From NCBI GenBank assembly GCA_004524515.1, contig SDNV01000058.1, positions 1 to 16,750 on the forward strand: a stretch of 16,750 bases of DNA. Reading direction: 5' to 3'. Each line of letters begins with the position of its first letter. Position 1 is the first letter of the stretch. Made by a program: the position numbers and the translations under genes. Origin of the DNA: Promethearchaeota archaeon. GTDB lineage: Archaea; Asgardarchaeota; Lokiarchaeia; Sigynarchaeales; SOKP01. Under the pieces are notes generated by a model. It was given only the letters and a program-made list of their open reading frames with translations. It did not search any database and had not been told where the DNA came from. This document shows positions 1 through 6,946 of the stretch, piece after piece.

Positions 1-510
1 AGTGAGCGATATTATTTAATTGTTCGACTACTATACTCAACCATGGCAAGAGTAAGTGAGTTATGTAATATTAAAATTAAAAATGTTGATTTTGACAAAG
101 GATATATTCGATTACGCGGAAAAGGAAACAAAGAAAGAATTGTCCCCGTTGATCATAAAACAATCGAAATTCTAAAAGAATACCTTAGCAATAGAATATT
201 TTATAATTCAGAGGATTATCTATTAGTAAATACCAGAAATGAACGATTAAATCCTCGGGTAATTCAAGCAGATATTAAACGTATCAAAGAAAAATGTGGA
301 TTTCCAAATGCTAAAATAATTACTCCACATGTTTTCCGACATACGGGAGCAACCCATCTTAGACGTTCAGGAATGGATATCAGTGAATTACAAGATATAT
401 TAGGACATAGTAGCCCCAACACGACACGTATTTATGCTAAAAATGATATTACCAGATTAAAACAATCTTATTCTATGATGCACCCATTAAATAATAGCGA
501 GAATTTTTAA
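1..510 (+). CDS. Tyrosine recombinase (XerA-like), C-terminal catalytic domain, 5' end outside window
   Basis: This is a site-specific DNA recombinase or integrase that would cut and rejoin DNA through a covalent 3'-phosphotyrosine. The reading frame is open from the first base and encodes the typical YYLIVRLLY lead-in before the ATG at 43, so that ATG is internal and the N-terminal SAM-like DNA-binding domain lies outside the window. Numbering from Met43, the catalytic set is complete: Arg3 (ARVSEL), Lys27 in the beta-hairpin (RGKGNKER), His96 and Arg99 (HVFRH), His122 (LGHSS) and nucleophile Tyr131 (RIYAK). The protein ends about 24 residues after the tyrosine, as chromosomal XerA/XerC/D-type enzymes do. 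It converges on the AEC transporter with a 14-nt gap. It could be the housekeeping dimer-resolution recombinase or a mobile-element integrase; nothing else mobile is visible nearby. Confidence 0.93.
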   Translation, partial: SERYYLIVRLLYSTMARVSELCNIKIKNVDFDKGYIRLRGKGNKERIVPVDHKTIEILKEYLSNRIFYNSEDYLLVNTRNERLNPRVIQADIKRIKEKCGFPNAKIITPHVFRHTGATHLRRSGMDISELQDILGHSSPNTTRIYAKNDITRLKQSYSMMHPLNNSENF

Positions 511-521
511 ATCTAAATTCT
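500..521. terminator. Short inverted repeat between convergent genes, possible terminator
   Basis: Arms AGAATTT (500-506) and AAATTCT (515-521) flank an 8-nt loop that contains the recombinase stop codon. The repeat lies just before the end of the opposite-strand transporter gene. Archaeal termination relies mainly on T tracts, so this is only a weak candidate. Confidence 0.25.
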
Positions 522-524
522 AAC

Positions 525-1490
525 TTAAAATACTATTAATCCAAAAACTATAACTAGTGGAATATAGATTATTGCTAAAATGGTAATAACAAATACACAA
601 AATGCAGAGAAATCATGGTCTAATTGAAAATACTCCGCATAGGATATATTGGTTACCGCAGGGGGATCAACATATAATAATAAAAGTATAACAAGTATAA
701 TCTGACCGATTTCTGACAGGACTCTGATAAAAATTATAGTTAAAATAAATAAAAAAAATGAGAAAATAACCCTAATAAAAAACACGATTATAAAATCTTT
801 TTTGAATATACGGATTTTACTAAAATTGATATTAATAAGTAAAATGCCTATAAAAATAGCTCCCACTATAGAAGTAATTTGAGAAAGAAATGTATTAATA
901 TTAAGAAAAAATTCTTGATTTAATCTTATTCCAATAAAGTTCAAGAAAATACTTATTATTAGTGTAAAAGTCGGCGGAAATATTAGTAATTCTTTTAAAT
1001 TTTGTCTGAAAGTCTTAATATTCTCTTTTCCGTAATAAATACATTGATATGTAAGTAAGGTCCCCCTTAATACTTGTGCTGATAATGAAAATATTACTAA
1101 TATAATAATATATTCAGAACCAAATAAGCTTAAAACGATTGGTAATGGAAAAAGAAATGCATTAGGAAATGCGACTAAACTAAGGATAGACCCCTTTCTT
1201 TGGTTTTCTTCTTCCTTCCTTTTGCGTATAAAAATTGAAAATGCAACAAATTGAGTTGAAAAAACCAATATTAATTGGAATATGATAATGGACAAAATTA
1301 TTGAAGAATTAAGAGATTCATTTGGTAATAAAAATGCTAATAATATCAGCGGGGGAGCTAGTATAAACAAAAGTATGAAAGATAAGTATTTCCGTAATTC
1401 TTTATTATACTTCTTGAAAAATCTCCCAAAAATATATCCAATAAAAATTAAGAAATAAAATGTTGCTAGTGCGATAAAAAGCTCAATCAT
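525..1490 (-). CDS. AEC (auxin efflux carrier-like) family permease
   Basis: This is a 321-aa polytopic membrane protein with roughly ten hydrophobic segments, the size and layout of the AEC/BART-superfamily transporters. Family hallmarks are an N-terminal hydrophobic start, the PN..LFPLPIVLSLFG segment at about residues 108-124 (corresponding to the family's N-x-G-x-x-x-P-L region), and a C-terminal DPPAVTNISYAEYF..D segment before the last hydrophobic stretch. Bacterial relatives export or import small carboxylates such as malate or malonate; the substrate here cannot be read from the sequence. The start ATG at 1490 is preceded by a weak GGGAT purine tract. The gene is transcribed divergently from orc1/cdc6 across a 245-bp spacer, so they may share regulatory DNA. 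Confidence 0.85.
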   Translation of the reverse strand: MIELFIALATFYFLIFIGYIFGRFFKKYNKELRKYLSFILLFILAPPLILLAFLLPNESLNSSIILSIIIFQLILVFSTQFVAFSIFIRKRKEEENQRKGSILSLVAFPNAFLFPLPIVLSLFGSEYIIILVIFSLSAQVLRGTLLTYQCIYYGKENIKTFRQNLKELLIFPPTFTLIISIFLNFIGIRLNQEFFLNINTFLSQITSIVGAIFIGILLININFSKIRIFKKDFIIVFFIRVIFSFFLFILTIIFIRVLSEIGQIILVILLLLYVDPPAVTNISYAEYFQLDHDFSAFCVFVITILAIIYIPLVIVFGLIVF

Positions 1491-1536
1491 AAAAGAAATA
1501 TCCCATTTGTTATAAAATAGAGAACTTATTAAGAAT

Positions 1537-1556
1537 AAAAAATACGTGTATTTTTT
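1537..1556. promoter_or_regulatory. 20-bp palindrome AAAAAATACGTGTATTTTTT
   Basis: The 9-bp arms AAAAAATAC and GTATTTTTT are perfectly complementary around a 2-nt GT centre. It lies 46 bp upstream of the permease start and about 180 bp upstream of orc1/cdc6. The near absence of a loop fits a dimeric DNA-binding protein site better than an RNA hairpin. Which gene it would control is unknown. Confidence 0.4.
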
Positions 1557-1681
1557 GAACTTTTTGAAAAAAGAATAATAAGGTAATGGGAGCTTTTATT
1601 TAAAATTTAAAAAATTTTATTTCATTAATAGACAAATAATATTCATCTATATTTATGAGAAAATTTTAACTTTAACTGTTC

Positions 1682-1693
1682 TATATTTTATAA
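1682..1693 (+). promoter_or_regulatory. TATA-like box upstream of orc1/cdc6
   Basis: The stretch TATATTTTATAA lies about 43 nt before the orc1/cdc6 ATG. With the usual archaeal spacing of about 25 nt to the transcript start, this predicts a short leader. No Shine-Dalgarno sequence precedes the ATG, which fits a leaderless or near-leaderless message. Confidence 0.35.
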
Positions 1694-1735
1694 TAAATTA
1701 GTAAAAAATAATTATTATTCTCGATTTGAACGATT

Positions 1736-2926
1736 ATGGACGAGGATGCTTTTAGAAGAGAATTCAGTCAAAAATCGGTGTTTAGACAAGCTAGCTCCCT
1801 TGATTTAAGTTATGTTCCTCCAAAATTATATGCTCGTGATGAGGTCATCAAATCTCTTATTTATAATTATCGACGAATTTTAGAAGAAAAAGAAGCTCCG
1901 TCAATTAATTGTCTCTTATTAGGCAGAGGCGGAGTTGGAAAGACAGTTACTGCGAAATATTTTGGAAGAAATTTTAGAAGTATAGCTTTGGAAAAAGATG
2001 TTAACCTTTTTATCGAATATTATAACTGCATCAATTTTCGGAGCAAATCTAAAATTATTAGAGAACTCCTGGCCAAATATACTCATGGTTCTGGAAGGGG
2101 TTTTTCGGATGATGAGGCATTAAAACTGATTTTAACCAAGCTCATTAACGATGATGCTTATATGTTCTTAATTATTGATGAGGTTCATCTTTTAAAATCG
2201 GAAGATGTTTTAGCTTTTTTAGATATCGCGGAAACTTATGGGCATCACAATGCTAAACTTTCGATATTATTGGTTTCAAGAAACAAGGATTGGTTAAAAA
2301 TCGAAACAGAAAGAATTCTTAGTCGCTTAAATGAAAAAATTACCTTAAAACCATATGATTATGATGATTCAAATCTCATTTTACAGTATCGAAGTGAAAT
2401 TGCTTTTAAAGAAAATGTAGTGAATGATAATATTATAGCTATGATAAGCCAAATTGTAGTAGAAAATAAAAATATGAGACATGGGATCGAAATTTTGAGA
2501 AAGTGCGGTTTATACGCGGATAAAGAGGCCTTAAGTCGCATCTCAGCAAATATGGTCAGAGAAGCATCTAATGAAGTATATCCTACATTTAGAGCAGATG
2601 TTATCGACAAATTAAATGAACAAGAATTATTAGCTCTCTATGGTATTGCACGATCCCTTATAAATACTGATGGAGAATATACCCTAGTCGATGATGCGTT
2701 TACTGAATATGAAACAATCTGTGAAAATTATTCTATTGAACCGCATGTTAAAATGAGTTTTAGAAAATATGTAAGACAATTAAAACAACTTAAGATTATT
2801 GCAACTAAGACCGTAAGAATCGAAGATGCTCAGCGCGGAAGACATTTACAAATTACATTGTTAGATATTCCTGCCGATAAATTAGAAGAATTACTTGAGG
2901 ATCTGTTTGATAAAAAATTTACTTAA
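1736..2926 (+). CDS. cdc6: Orc1/Cdc6-family replication initiator ATPase
   Basis: This AAA+ protein would recognise the origin and load the MCM helicase, as archaeal homologues of eukaryotic Orc1 and Cdc6 do. The 396-aa chain has the family's layout. An N-terminal linker ends in a YVPP-x-LYARDE motif (residues 26-36). The Walker A motif is GRGGVGKT (63-70), the Walker B is LIIDE (145-149), a sensor-1 like SRN lies at 181-183, and the lid helix NMRHGIEILRKCG (246-258) carries the sensor-2 arginine region. A winged-helix DNA-binding domain spans roughly 295-375, with RGRH at 367-370 near its wing. The ATP-binding residues look intact, so it should be active. The GD usually seen before the lid arginine is replaced by NM. 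It stands alone, followed 160 bp later by a small DUF3303-like gene. A plasmid-type initiator cannot be excluded, but the neighbours look chromosomal. Confidence 0.93.
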   Translation: MDEDAFRREFSQKSVFRQASSLDLSYVPPKLYARDEVIKSLIYNYRRILEEKEAPSINCLLLGRGGVGKTVTAKYFGRNFRSIALEKDVNLFIEYYNCINFRSKSKIIRELLAKYTHGSGRGFSDDEALKLILTKLINDDAYMFLIIDEVHLLKSEDVLAFLDIAETYGHHNAKLSILLVSRNKDWLKIETERILSRLNEKITLKPYDYDDSNLILQYRSEIAFKENVVNDNIIAMISQIVVENKNMRHGIEILRKCGLYADKEALSRISANMVREASNEVYPTFRADVIDKLNEQELLALYGIARSLINTDGEYTLVDDAFTEYETICENYSIEPHVKMSFRKYVRQLKQLKIIATKTVRIEDAQRGRHLQITLLDIPADKLEELLEDLFDKKFT

Positions 2927-3071
2927 CTTTTATGAGATACAATTCCCCCAAAAAGATCAGTTATTCTAAATATTTCGGTTTTTCTCACAAGAAATACATA
3001 CAATAGTGTAACATTTATATTGGAAAATATCATCTTTAACTATACCACAATTTTGTAAACAAATCAAAAAA

Positions 3072-3077
3072 GGGTGA
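3072..3077 (+). promoter_or_regulatory. Shine-Dalgarno GGGTGA for the 3087 gene
   Basis: GGGTGA lies 9 nt before the ATG at 3087 and supports that start. It contrasts with orc1/cdc6 upstream, which has no such site. Confidence 0.55.
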
Positions 3078-3086
3078 ATTATCGAA

Positions 3087-3398
3087 ATGTTAATTGCAAC
3101 GTATTTTGAGTTAAATCCAGAAAAATCTCCCTCAGAAATTTTGGATGCATTCCAAAAAATCCAAGATGCTAAGATTGGCGAGATGCATAAAAAATGGGAA
3201 GTAAAAGGCTGGTATATTACTCCTGATTATTGGGGAGTCTCAATTGTAGACACTGATACTGTAGAAGACGCTTTAAGAAATGCAAATGCTTGGAGATTGG
3301 CACTTCCTGGTATATTTACGGTATTTAAAACTTGTATGGCTGCGGAAGTCGAGCAATATGCGCCAACCTTAGTTCAATTAATTAGAAAATTTAAATAA
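3087..3398 (+). CDS. Small DUF3303-like protein (paralogue A)
   Basis: This 103-aa soluble protein is predicted to form a compact alpha+beta, ferredoxin-like barrel of the kind seen in DUF3303 and related dimeric proteins; that assignment is from pattern memory and is moderate. It begins with a beta-strand (TYFELNPE, residues 5-12), has a helix at about 15-38, then the conserved WYITPDYWG block at 42-50 and an acidic helix leading to AWRLALPG (68-75). It is clearly related to the protein encoded at 5321-5635 on the other strand: both share TY-x-ELNPE, PSE, WY, DYWG, WR and PG at matching positions. The GGGTGA site upstream supports the start. A T9 tract follows the gene. The biochemical role is unknown. 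Confidence 0.75.
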   Translation: MLIATYFELNPEKSPSEILDAFQKIQDAKIGEMHKKWEVKGWYITPDYWGVSIVDTDTVEDALRNANAWRLALPGIFTVFKTCMAAEVEQYAPTLVQLIRKFK

Positions 3399-3635
3399 TA
3401 CTCGAGGATTTGATAGAGATTTTATTAGTTTTCCAAAATACTATTTATTGAAATCTCAAATTCTATATTTTTTTTTATTTATTTTCTAATTAAAAAGAAA
3501 TCTTATTTTAAAAATATCAATAAATAGACTTAATCCTAAAAATTGGACGGCAGATTAATCGAATATTTCTTACTTTTCTCATATGGAAGAATATTGACTA
3601 ACCTTATAGATGAATGGAGAAGAGATGTTAAAATT
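3399..3635. other. Gene-free AT-rich spacer
   Basis: These 237 bp between two convergent genes hold a T9 tract and a long-range inverted repeat. CTATTTATTGA (3441-3451) is the exact reverse complement of TCAATAAATAG (3517-3527), with a 65-nt loop. No gene, tRNA or CRISPR-type repeat is visible. Confidence 0.5.
3468..3476 (+). terminator. T9 tract, probable archaeal terminator
   Basis: An uninterrupted run of nine T lies about 70 nt downstream of the DUF3303-like stop codon. Oligo-T runs on the coding strand are the main intrinsic termination signal known for archaeal RNA polymerase. Confidence 0.5.
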
Positions 3636-3866
3636 CTAATATTTTTCTTTTTCAGCTTTACTTTTTGAGTACCATTCTAGCCAATCTTTTCTACGAGCTT
3701 TCTTCTGAGAGAATTCGTCATTATCATTAACATTTTGTTGTTTGATCTTTTTCCAATAATCATCTAATTCTGATCGCTTCAAAGATAATCCACAAGAACT
3801 GCAAATCAGTGATTTTGTGGCACTCTCATATTCCATTTTTCCAGCACACTCAGGGCAACGGGCCAT
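3636..3866 (-). CDS. Small zinc-ribbon protein
   Basis: This 76-aa protein has an N-terminal single zinc ribbon: CPEC at residues 4-7 and CSSC at 22-25 form the four-cysteine metal site, with the ribbon hairpin between them. This resembles the N-terminal ribbon of archaeal TFB and of many small archaeal proteins. A charged, mostly helical tail rich in Lys, Glu, Trp and Tyr follows (about 30-76). It probably binds nucleic acid or a protein partner, but no specific role can be read from it. The ATG at 3866 begins the natural MARCPEC start; no clear Shine-Dalgarno precedes it. It is convergent with the upstream DUF3303-like gene and divergent from the DUF362 gene. Confidence 0.75.
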   Translation of the reverse strand: MARCPECAGKMEYESATKSLICSSCGLSLKRSELDDYWKKIKQQNVNDNDEFSQKKARRKDWLEWYSKSKAEKEKY

Positions 3867-4029
3867 ACGCGTTTTTATCCAATTTATTGTTTATATTTAT
3901 TCTATTTTAGTATTAGAATAAATTATAGCTAAAATAATTAATGAAAAAATAGAAATACAATACAACCATATCATAAAAAACATTCTATTAGCACTTTTTA
4001 AAATCGAAAAATATGGAAAGTGAAAATTA

Positions 4030-5265
4030 TTGAAGTCGAAAGTATATTTTTTTACGGCTCGAACCCATACCCATCAAGAGAGTATGAGTAAATTTAAGGC
4101 ACCCTTAGCCCTTAAACAGTTAGGTATTGAAGAGAAAATAAAAGTAAATGATAATATCGTTGTTAAAACACATTTTGGGGCCTTAGAAAATACCCGTTAT
4201 ATCCGACCTTCCTATATCCGGTTTCTTTGTGATTATATTAAAGATTTGGGTGCCAAGCCTTTTGTTGCGGAATCTTGTGGATGGGGTGCTCCTGAGGAAT
4301 TTACAGGAGTTCACACAGAATATAGTGGTCGAGCAACTGAAAAAGAATATCTAGAAGTAGCAATGATGCATGGGTTTACAGAAGAAACAATGGGTGCTCC
4401 CATTCTTATGTTAGATGGGCAAAATGGTATCAATACGGAGATTCAACAAATTAATGGTAAAAAATTTAACGAAATTAGAGTAGCAGGGAGGCTGAGAGAA
4501 TTTGATAAAATGATTTTAGCATCTCACTTTAAAGGACATATTGGAGCGGGATTTGGGGGGGCGATAAAAAATCTTGGAATTGGCTGTGTATCGAAAGGTG
4601 GAAAAGTAGAGGCACACACGGGTAAAACTTTTGAATTTAATTATGATGCTCCTATAAGTGACTATGAAATGTGTTTAAAATTATGTCCAACGGGGGCACT
4701 AACCGAAGGAAAGGATGGTAAAATAAAACGAGATGAAAGTAAATGCCAATTTTGCTATATGTGTAAGTCTGTTTGTAAAAATAATGCAATTAACATAGGA
4801 GAATCCACCAGAGAGGAGTTTATTATTCAAATGGTTGATAATGCGATAGGAGTTGTTGATTTCTTTGGAAAGGACAATATTTTCTATATAAATTATGCTA
4901 TCGACATTGTTTACCAATGTGACTGCACGGGAGGAAGTGATATCCCGTTTATTCCAGATATTGGGATTTTATCCTCCTTGGATCCAGTAGCTTTAGATCA
5001 GGCATGTATAGATTTAACTCATCTTTCAAAGTTAAGTCCATATTCCGTATTAGATGGAATAGAAAATCTGCCCATATTAGATGGAAAATGCGAATGGTTT
5101 TCTTATATACCTCGTTTTGATTCCTTAAAAAATGAAATGGACATGAACCTTGATGGCAGGGAATCAAAACACTGGGAACTCCAATTAAAAGCGGCGGAAG
5201 ATATAGGTTTAGGATCTCGAGACTATGATTTGATTGAAGTTATAATGGAAACAAAAAAAAAATAA
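4030..5265 (+). CDS. DUF362 iron-sulfur protein with ferredoxin insert, TTG start
   Basis: This 411-aa protein belongs to the DUF362 family, whose members in anaerobes carry ferredoxin-type clusters; their reaction is mostly unknown. The N-terminal domain has the typical VVKTHFGA (44-51), AES-x-GWG (80-86) and ASHFKGHIGAGFGGAIKNLGIG (164-185) segments. The ferredoxin part is unusual: one complete C-x2-C-x2-C-x3-C set (Cys239, 242, 245, 249) is preceded by only CLKLCP (Cys215, Cys219), where relatives have a full first cluster. A second DUF362 segment follows, with QCDCTGGSDIPFIPDIGI (296-313) and DPVALDQAC (318-326). The start is TTG at 4030: an in-frame stop lies just upstream, and the next ATG (4084) would remove the conserved first strand. 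A GGAAAG tract about 8-15 nt upstream is a plausible ribosome site. It may act in redox chemistry linked to cofactor or aromatic metabolism. Confidence 0.85.
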   Translation: MKSKVYFFTARTHTHQESMSKFKAPLALKQLGIEEKIKVNDNIVVKTHFGALENTRYIRPSYIRFLCDYIKDLGAKPFVAESCGWGAPEEFTGVHTEYSGRATEKEYLEVAMMHGFTEETMGAPILMLDGQNGINTEIQQINGKKFNEIRVAGRLREFDKMILASHFKGHIGAGFGGAIKNLGIGCVSKGGKVEAHTGKTFEFNYDAPISDYEMCLKLCPTGALTEGKDGKIKRDESKCQFCYMCKSVCKNNAINIGESTREEFIIQMVDNAIGVVDFFGKDNIFYINYAIDIVYQCDCTGGSDIPFIPDIGILSSLDPVALDQACIDLTHLSKLSPYSVLDGIENLPILDGKCEWFSYIPRFDSLKNEMDMNLDGRESKHWELQLKAAEDIGLGSRDYDLIEVIMETKKK

Positions 5266-5320
5266 AGATATTAATTTTAAAAAAAAGAACATAAGAGTTT
5301 AAATGATTCTTTAAACCTTT

Positions 5321-5635
5321 TTATCCTTTTATTTGCTTAGCTAATTTCATCAAGGGGGGTAAAACATCAACCACTTTTTTCGCAGGAGTAGTTTTTATAA
5401 ACTTTAACATACCTGGTTTCGTGATTCTCCACATAGCAAATACATCTAGCATTTGTTCTTCAGATTCGGCTTCTATTATTAATATACCCCAATAATCTGT
5501 AGCACTAACATACCAAGCAATTTCATTAGTGCCCTTTACTGGCCATAATTTTTTACTTATTAATTTTTGGGCAACTTCCGCTAATTCAGATGGATCAAAT
5601 TCAGGATTTAGTTCCCAATATGTAATAAAGATCAT
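5321..5635 (-). CDS. Small DUF3303-like protein (paralogue B)
   Basis: This 104-aa protein is the paralogue of the one at 3087-3398. Shared landmarks are TYWELNPE (5-12), PSE (15-17), WYVSATDYWG (41-50), MWRITKPG (68-75) and a Lys-rich C-terminal helix. The fold is predicted to be a small alpha+beta barrel that probably dimerises; the function is not known. GAGGTG lies 5 nt before the ATG and fixes the start. It is convergent with the DUF362 gene (55-nt gap). The pair of paralogues brackets the zinc-ribbon and DUF362 genes, so the two may have come from duplication of one ancestor followed by rearrangement, or they may be two functional partners. Confidence 0.75.
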   Translation of the reverse strand: MIFITYWELNPEFDPSELAEVAQKLISKKLWPVKGTNEIAWYVSATDYWGILIIEAESEEQMLDVFAMWRITKPGMLKFIKTTPAKKVVDVLPPLMKLAKQIKG

Positions 5636-5640
5636 TAAAT

Positions 5641-5646
5641 CACCTC
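5641..5646 (-). promoter_or_regulatory. Shine-Dalgarno GAGGTG for the 5635 gene
   Basis: The minus strand reads GAGGTG 5 nt before the ATG at 5635. This is a good match to the archaeal anti-Shine-Dalgarno sequence. Confidence 0.6.
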
Positions 5647-5820
5647 TAAATCAATTATAAATGACAAACTTCGGATTTCGAAGTATTTAATTACAAGATA
5701 AAAAAATATATAAGTTTTTACATTCTTGTAAAAAGGAACTCAGATTCTTTTGTTACATTTAAAGCTTGTTCTCATCCTTAAAAATTAAATTATATTAAGA
5801 TTTAAATTTTGAAATTAGAA

Positions 5821-5840
5821 TTTAATATATATATAAATAA
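5821..5840 (+). promoter_or_regulatory. Strong TATA-like element
   Basis: TTTAATATATATATAAATAA is the most box-A-like stretch in the window. Archaeal spacing would place the transcript start near 5860. That coincides with where the reading frame of the following gene opens (5862), well before the first standard start codon in that frame (GTG 5940). Confidence 0.5.
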
Positions 5841-5939
5841 GTAAAAATTATTTTGCTATAATTAAGGAAGGCGTTCTTAATCCCGGAAAGCAGCAGTATA
5901 CTAAATGATATCAATAAAGTATTTATTCCATGCAGAACT

Positions 5940-6854
5940 GTGCTGGAAATGGAGGCAATAATCTCTTTATATTTGTTAAATTCTAATTATGATAAAATTA
6001 AGGAAATACCCGAAACTAGACCTTCAAGTGATAGGCTTATTGATATTTTAGGCTTAAGGGATACACAACTTTATATGGATATCATAGATTATTTTATCAA
6101 TTGCGCGATTCCAAAGGTAAAACCCGTCGTTATGTATGCAAGAGAACATCATGACCGATTCCGAATGGGAAACGTTGCCCCTTATACAAAAACACGAGTT
6201 TGTGTATATCTTGCGCTACATAGATTAAAATTGAAATTTTTAATTATTAAGAATTTTATGGATAAATTTAAATCGAATAACTATAAATTAGATTCATTTT
6301 ACGAGAATGAGCCATCTGAAGATATCAATTTTCTAACTGCTTTATCTAAAGAATACTATAAAAAAAATAAAATGAGCCTGAGATTAATGATTCCAAAGAG
6401 AAGAGTTTCAGAAAGGGTTCAAAAATTACTTGATGATAAGGAATCAATAACAAGTGAAAAACTCTTCAAGCTTGCGACTTTCAAGGTGTATCTTGAAAGA
6501 GCAAATATTATAAAATTTATAATGAGAGAAATTAAAGCTTCAATATTTGTGTGCAAATTGATGTTTGCCAAAATGGACTTTCAAAATCCATTTTCACTCA
6601 CGGAAGATATCAATTTAAATTTAGAAGAAATAATGATAAGTAATGATTTTATTCCAGAGTTATTACCTGCTATTTCACAAAGTTTACAAGATAATAATAG
6701 AGCTCAACTTGAAGATTGCATTAGCGCTTTTGAGTTTTTAATGGATAAGGTGTTAAATGGTATAAATAAGGCTATAGAAATCACTTCAGGGGGACAAATA
6801 AAAATTGGTCTCTACGAGACAATATATGATACAGGAAATATCTTTACTTTTTAA
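5940..6854 (+). CDS. Unrecognised 304-aa protein, start uncertain
   Basis: I do not recognise this protein. It is soluble, without obvious membrane segments or signal peptide. It looks largely alpha-helical, with many Lys, Ile, Leu and Asn residues. Visible local features are the cluster AREHHDRFRMG (86-96), a region rich in hydrophobic helices (100-125), and a predicted C-terminal helical bundle (240-290). The start is unsettled. GTG at 5940 is the first standard start in the frame and ATG at 5949 the next, but neither has a Shine-Dalgarno site at good spacing. The frame is open back to 5862 and reads like coding sequence (for example LNDINKVFIPCRTVLEM just before and across the GTG). The promoter placement also suggests that translation could begin earlier, at a non-standard codon or through a processed leader. 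A 7-TM gene follows after 92 nt on the same strand. Confidence 0.6.
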   Translation: MLEMEAIISLYLLNSNYDKIKEIPETRPSSDRLIDILGLRDTQLYMDIIDYFINCAIPKVKPVVMYAREHHDRFRMGNVAPYTKTRVCVYLALHRLKLKFLIIKNFMDKFKSNNYKLDSFYENEPSEDINFLTALSKEYYKKNKMSLRLMIPKRRVSERVQKLLDDKESITSEKLFKLATFKVYLERANIIKFIMREIKASIFVCKLMFAKMDFQNPFSLTEDINLNLEEIMISNDFIPELLPAISQSLQDNNRAQLEDCISAFEFLMDKVLNGINKAIEITSGGQIKIGLYETIYDTGNIFTF

Positions 6855-6946
6855 TGGAATTCTTCATAAAAGCACCTATAGGACAATATTTAAATAGTAC
6901 ATATTATCTATATTTCTACTAACTTAAAAAAATTAAAATAGAGTAT

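Larger units (their letters stand above)
1491..1735. other. AT-rich divergent spacer upstream of orc1/cdc6; candidate origin or promoter region
   Basis: This 245-bp gene-free stretch is extremely A+T rich and separates the AEC permease from orc1/cdc6. It contains a 20-bp palindrome (1537-1556), short TTTTTGA-type direct repeats just after it, and a TATA-like stretch close to the orc1/cdc6 start. In many archaea the replication origin lies next to an orc1/cdc6 gene. I could not find a convincing origin-recognition-box consensus with a G-run here, so origin function is only a suggestion. Confidence 0.3.
5636..5861. other. Divergent gene-free spacer
   Basis: This AT-rich spacer separates the minus-strand DUF3303-like gene from the plus-strand unknown gene. 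It carries the Shine-Dalgarno site of the former and a strong TATA-like stretch for the latter. No RNA gene or longer repeat was recognised. Confidence 0.5.

Noticed and set aside
43..510. Complete 155-aa recombinase starting at ATG 43
   Set aside because: The frame continues to base 1 with the conserved helix before the catalytic Arg, so the gene is cut by the window edge.
3441..3527. Long-range inverted repeat CTATTTATTGA / TCAATAAATAG as a structured RNA or transposon end
   Set aside because: The arms are only 11 bp of almost pure A+T with a 65-nt loop, and no target duplication or gene lies between them.
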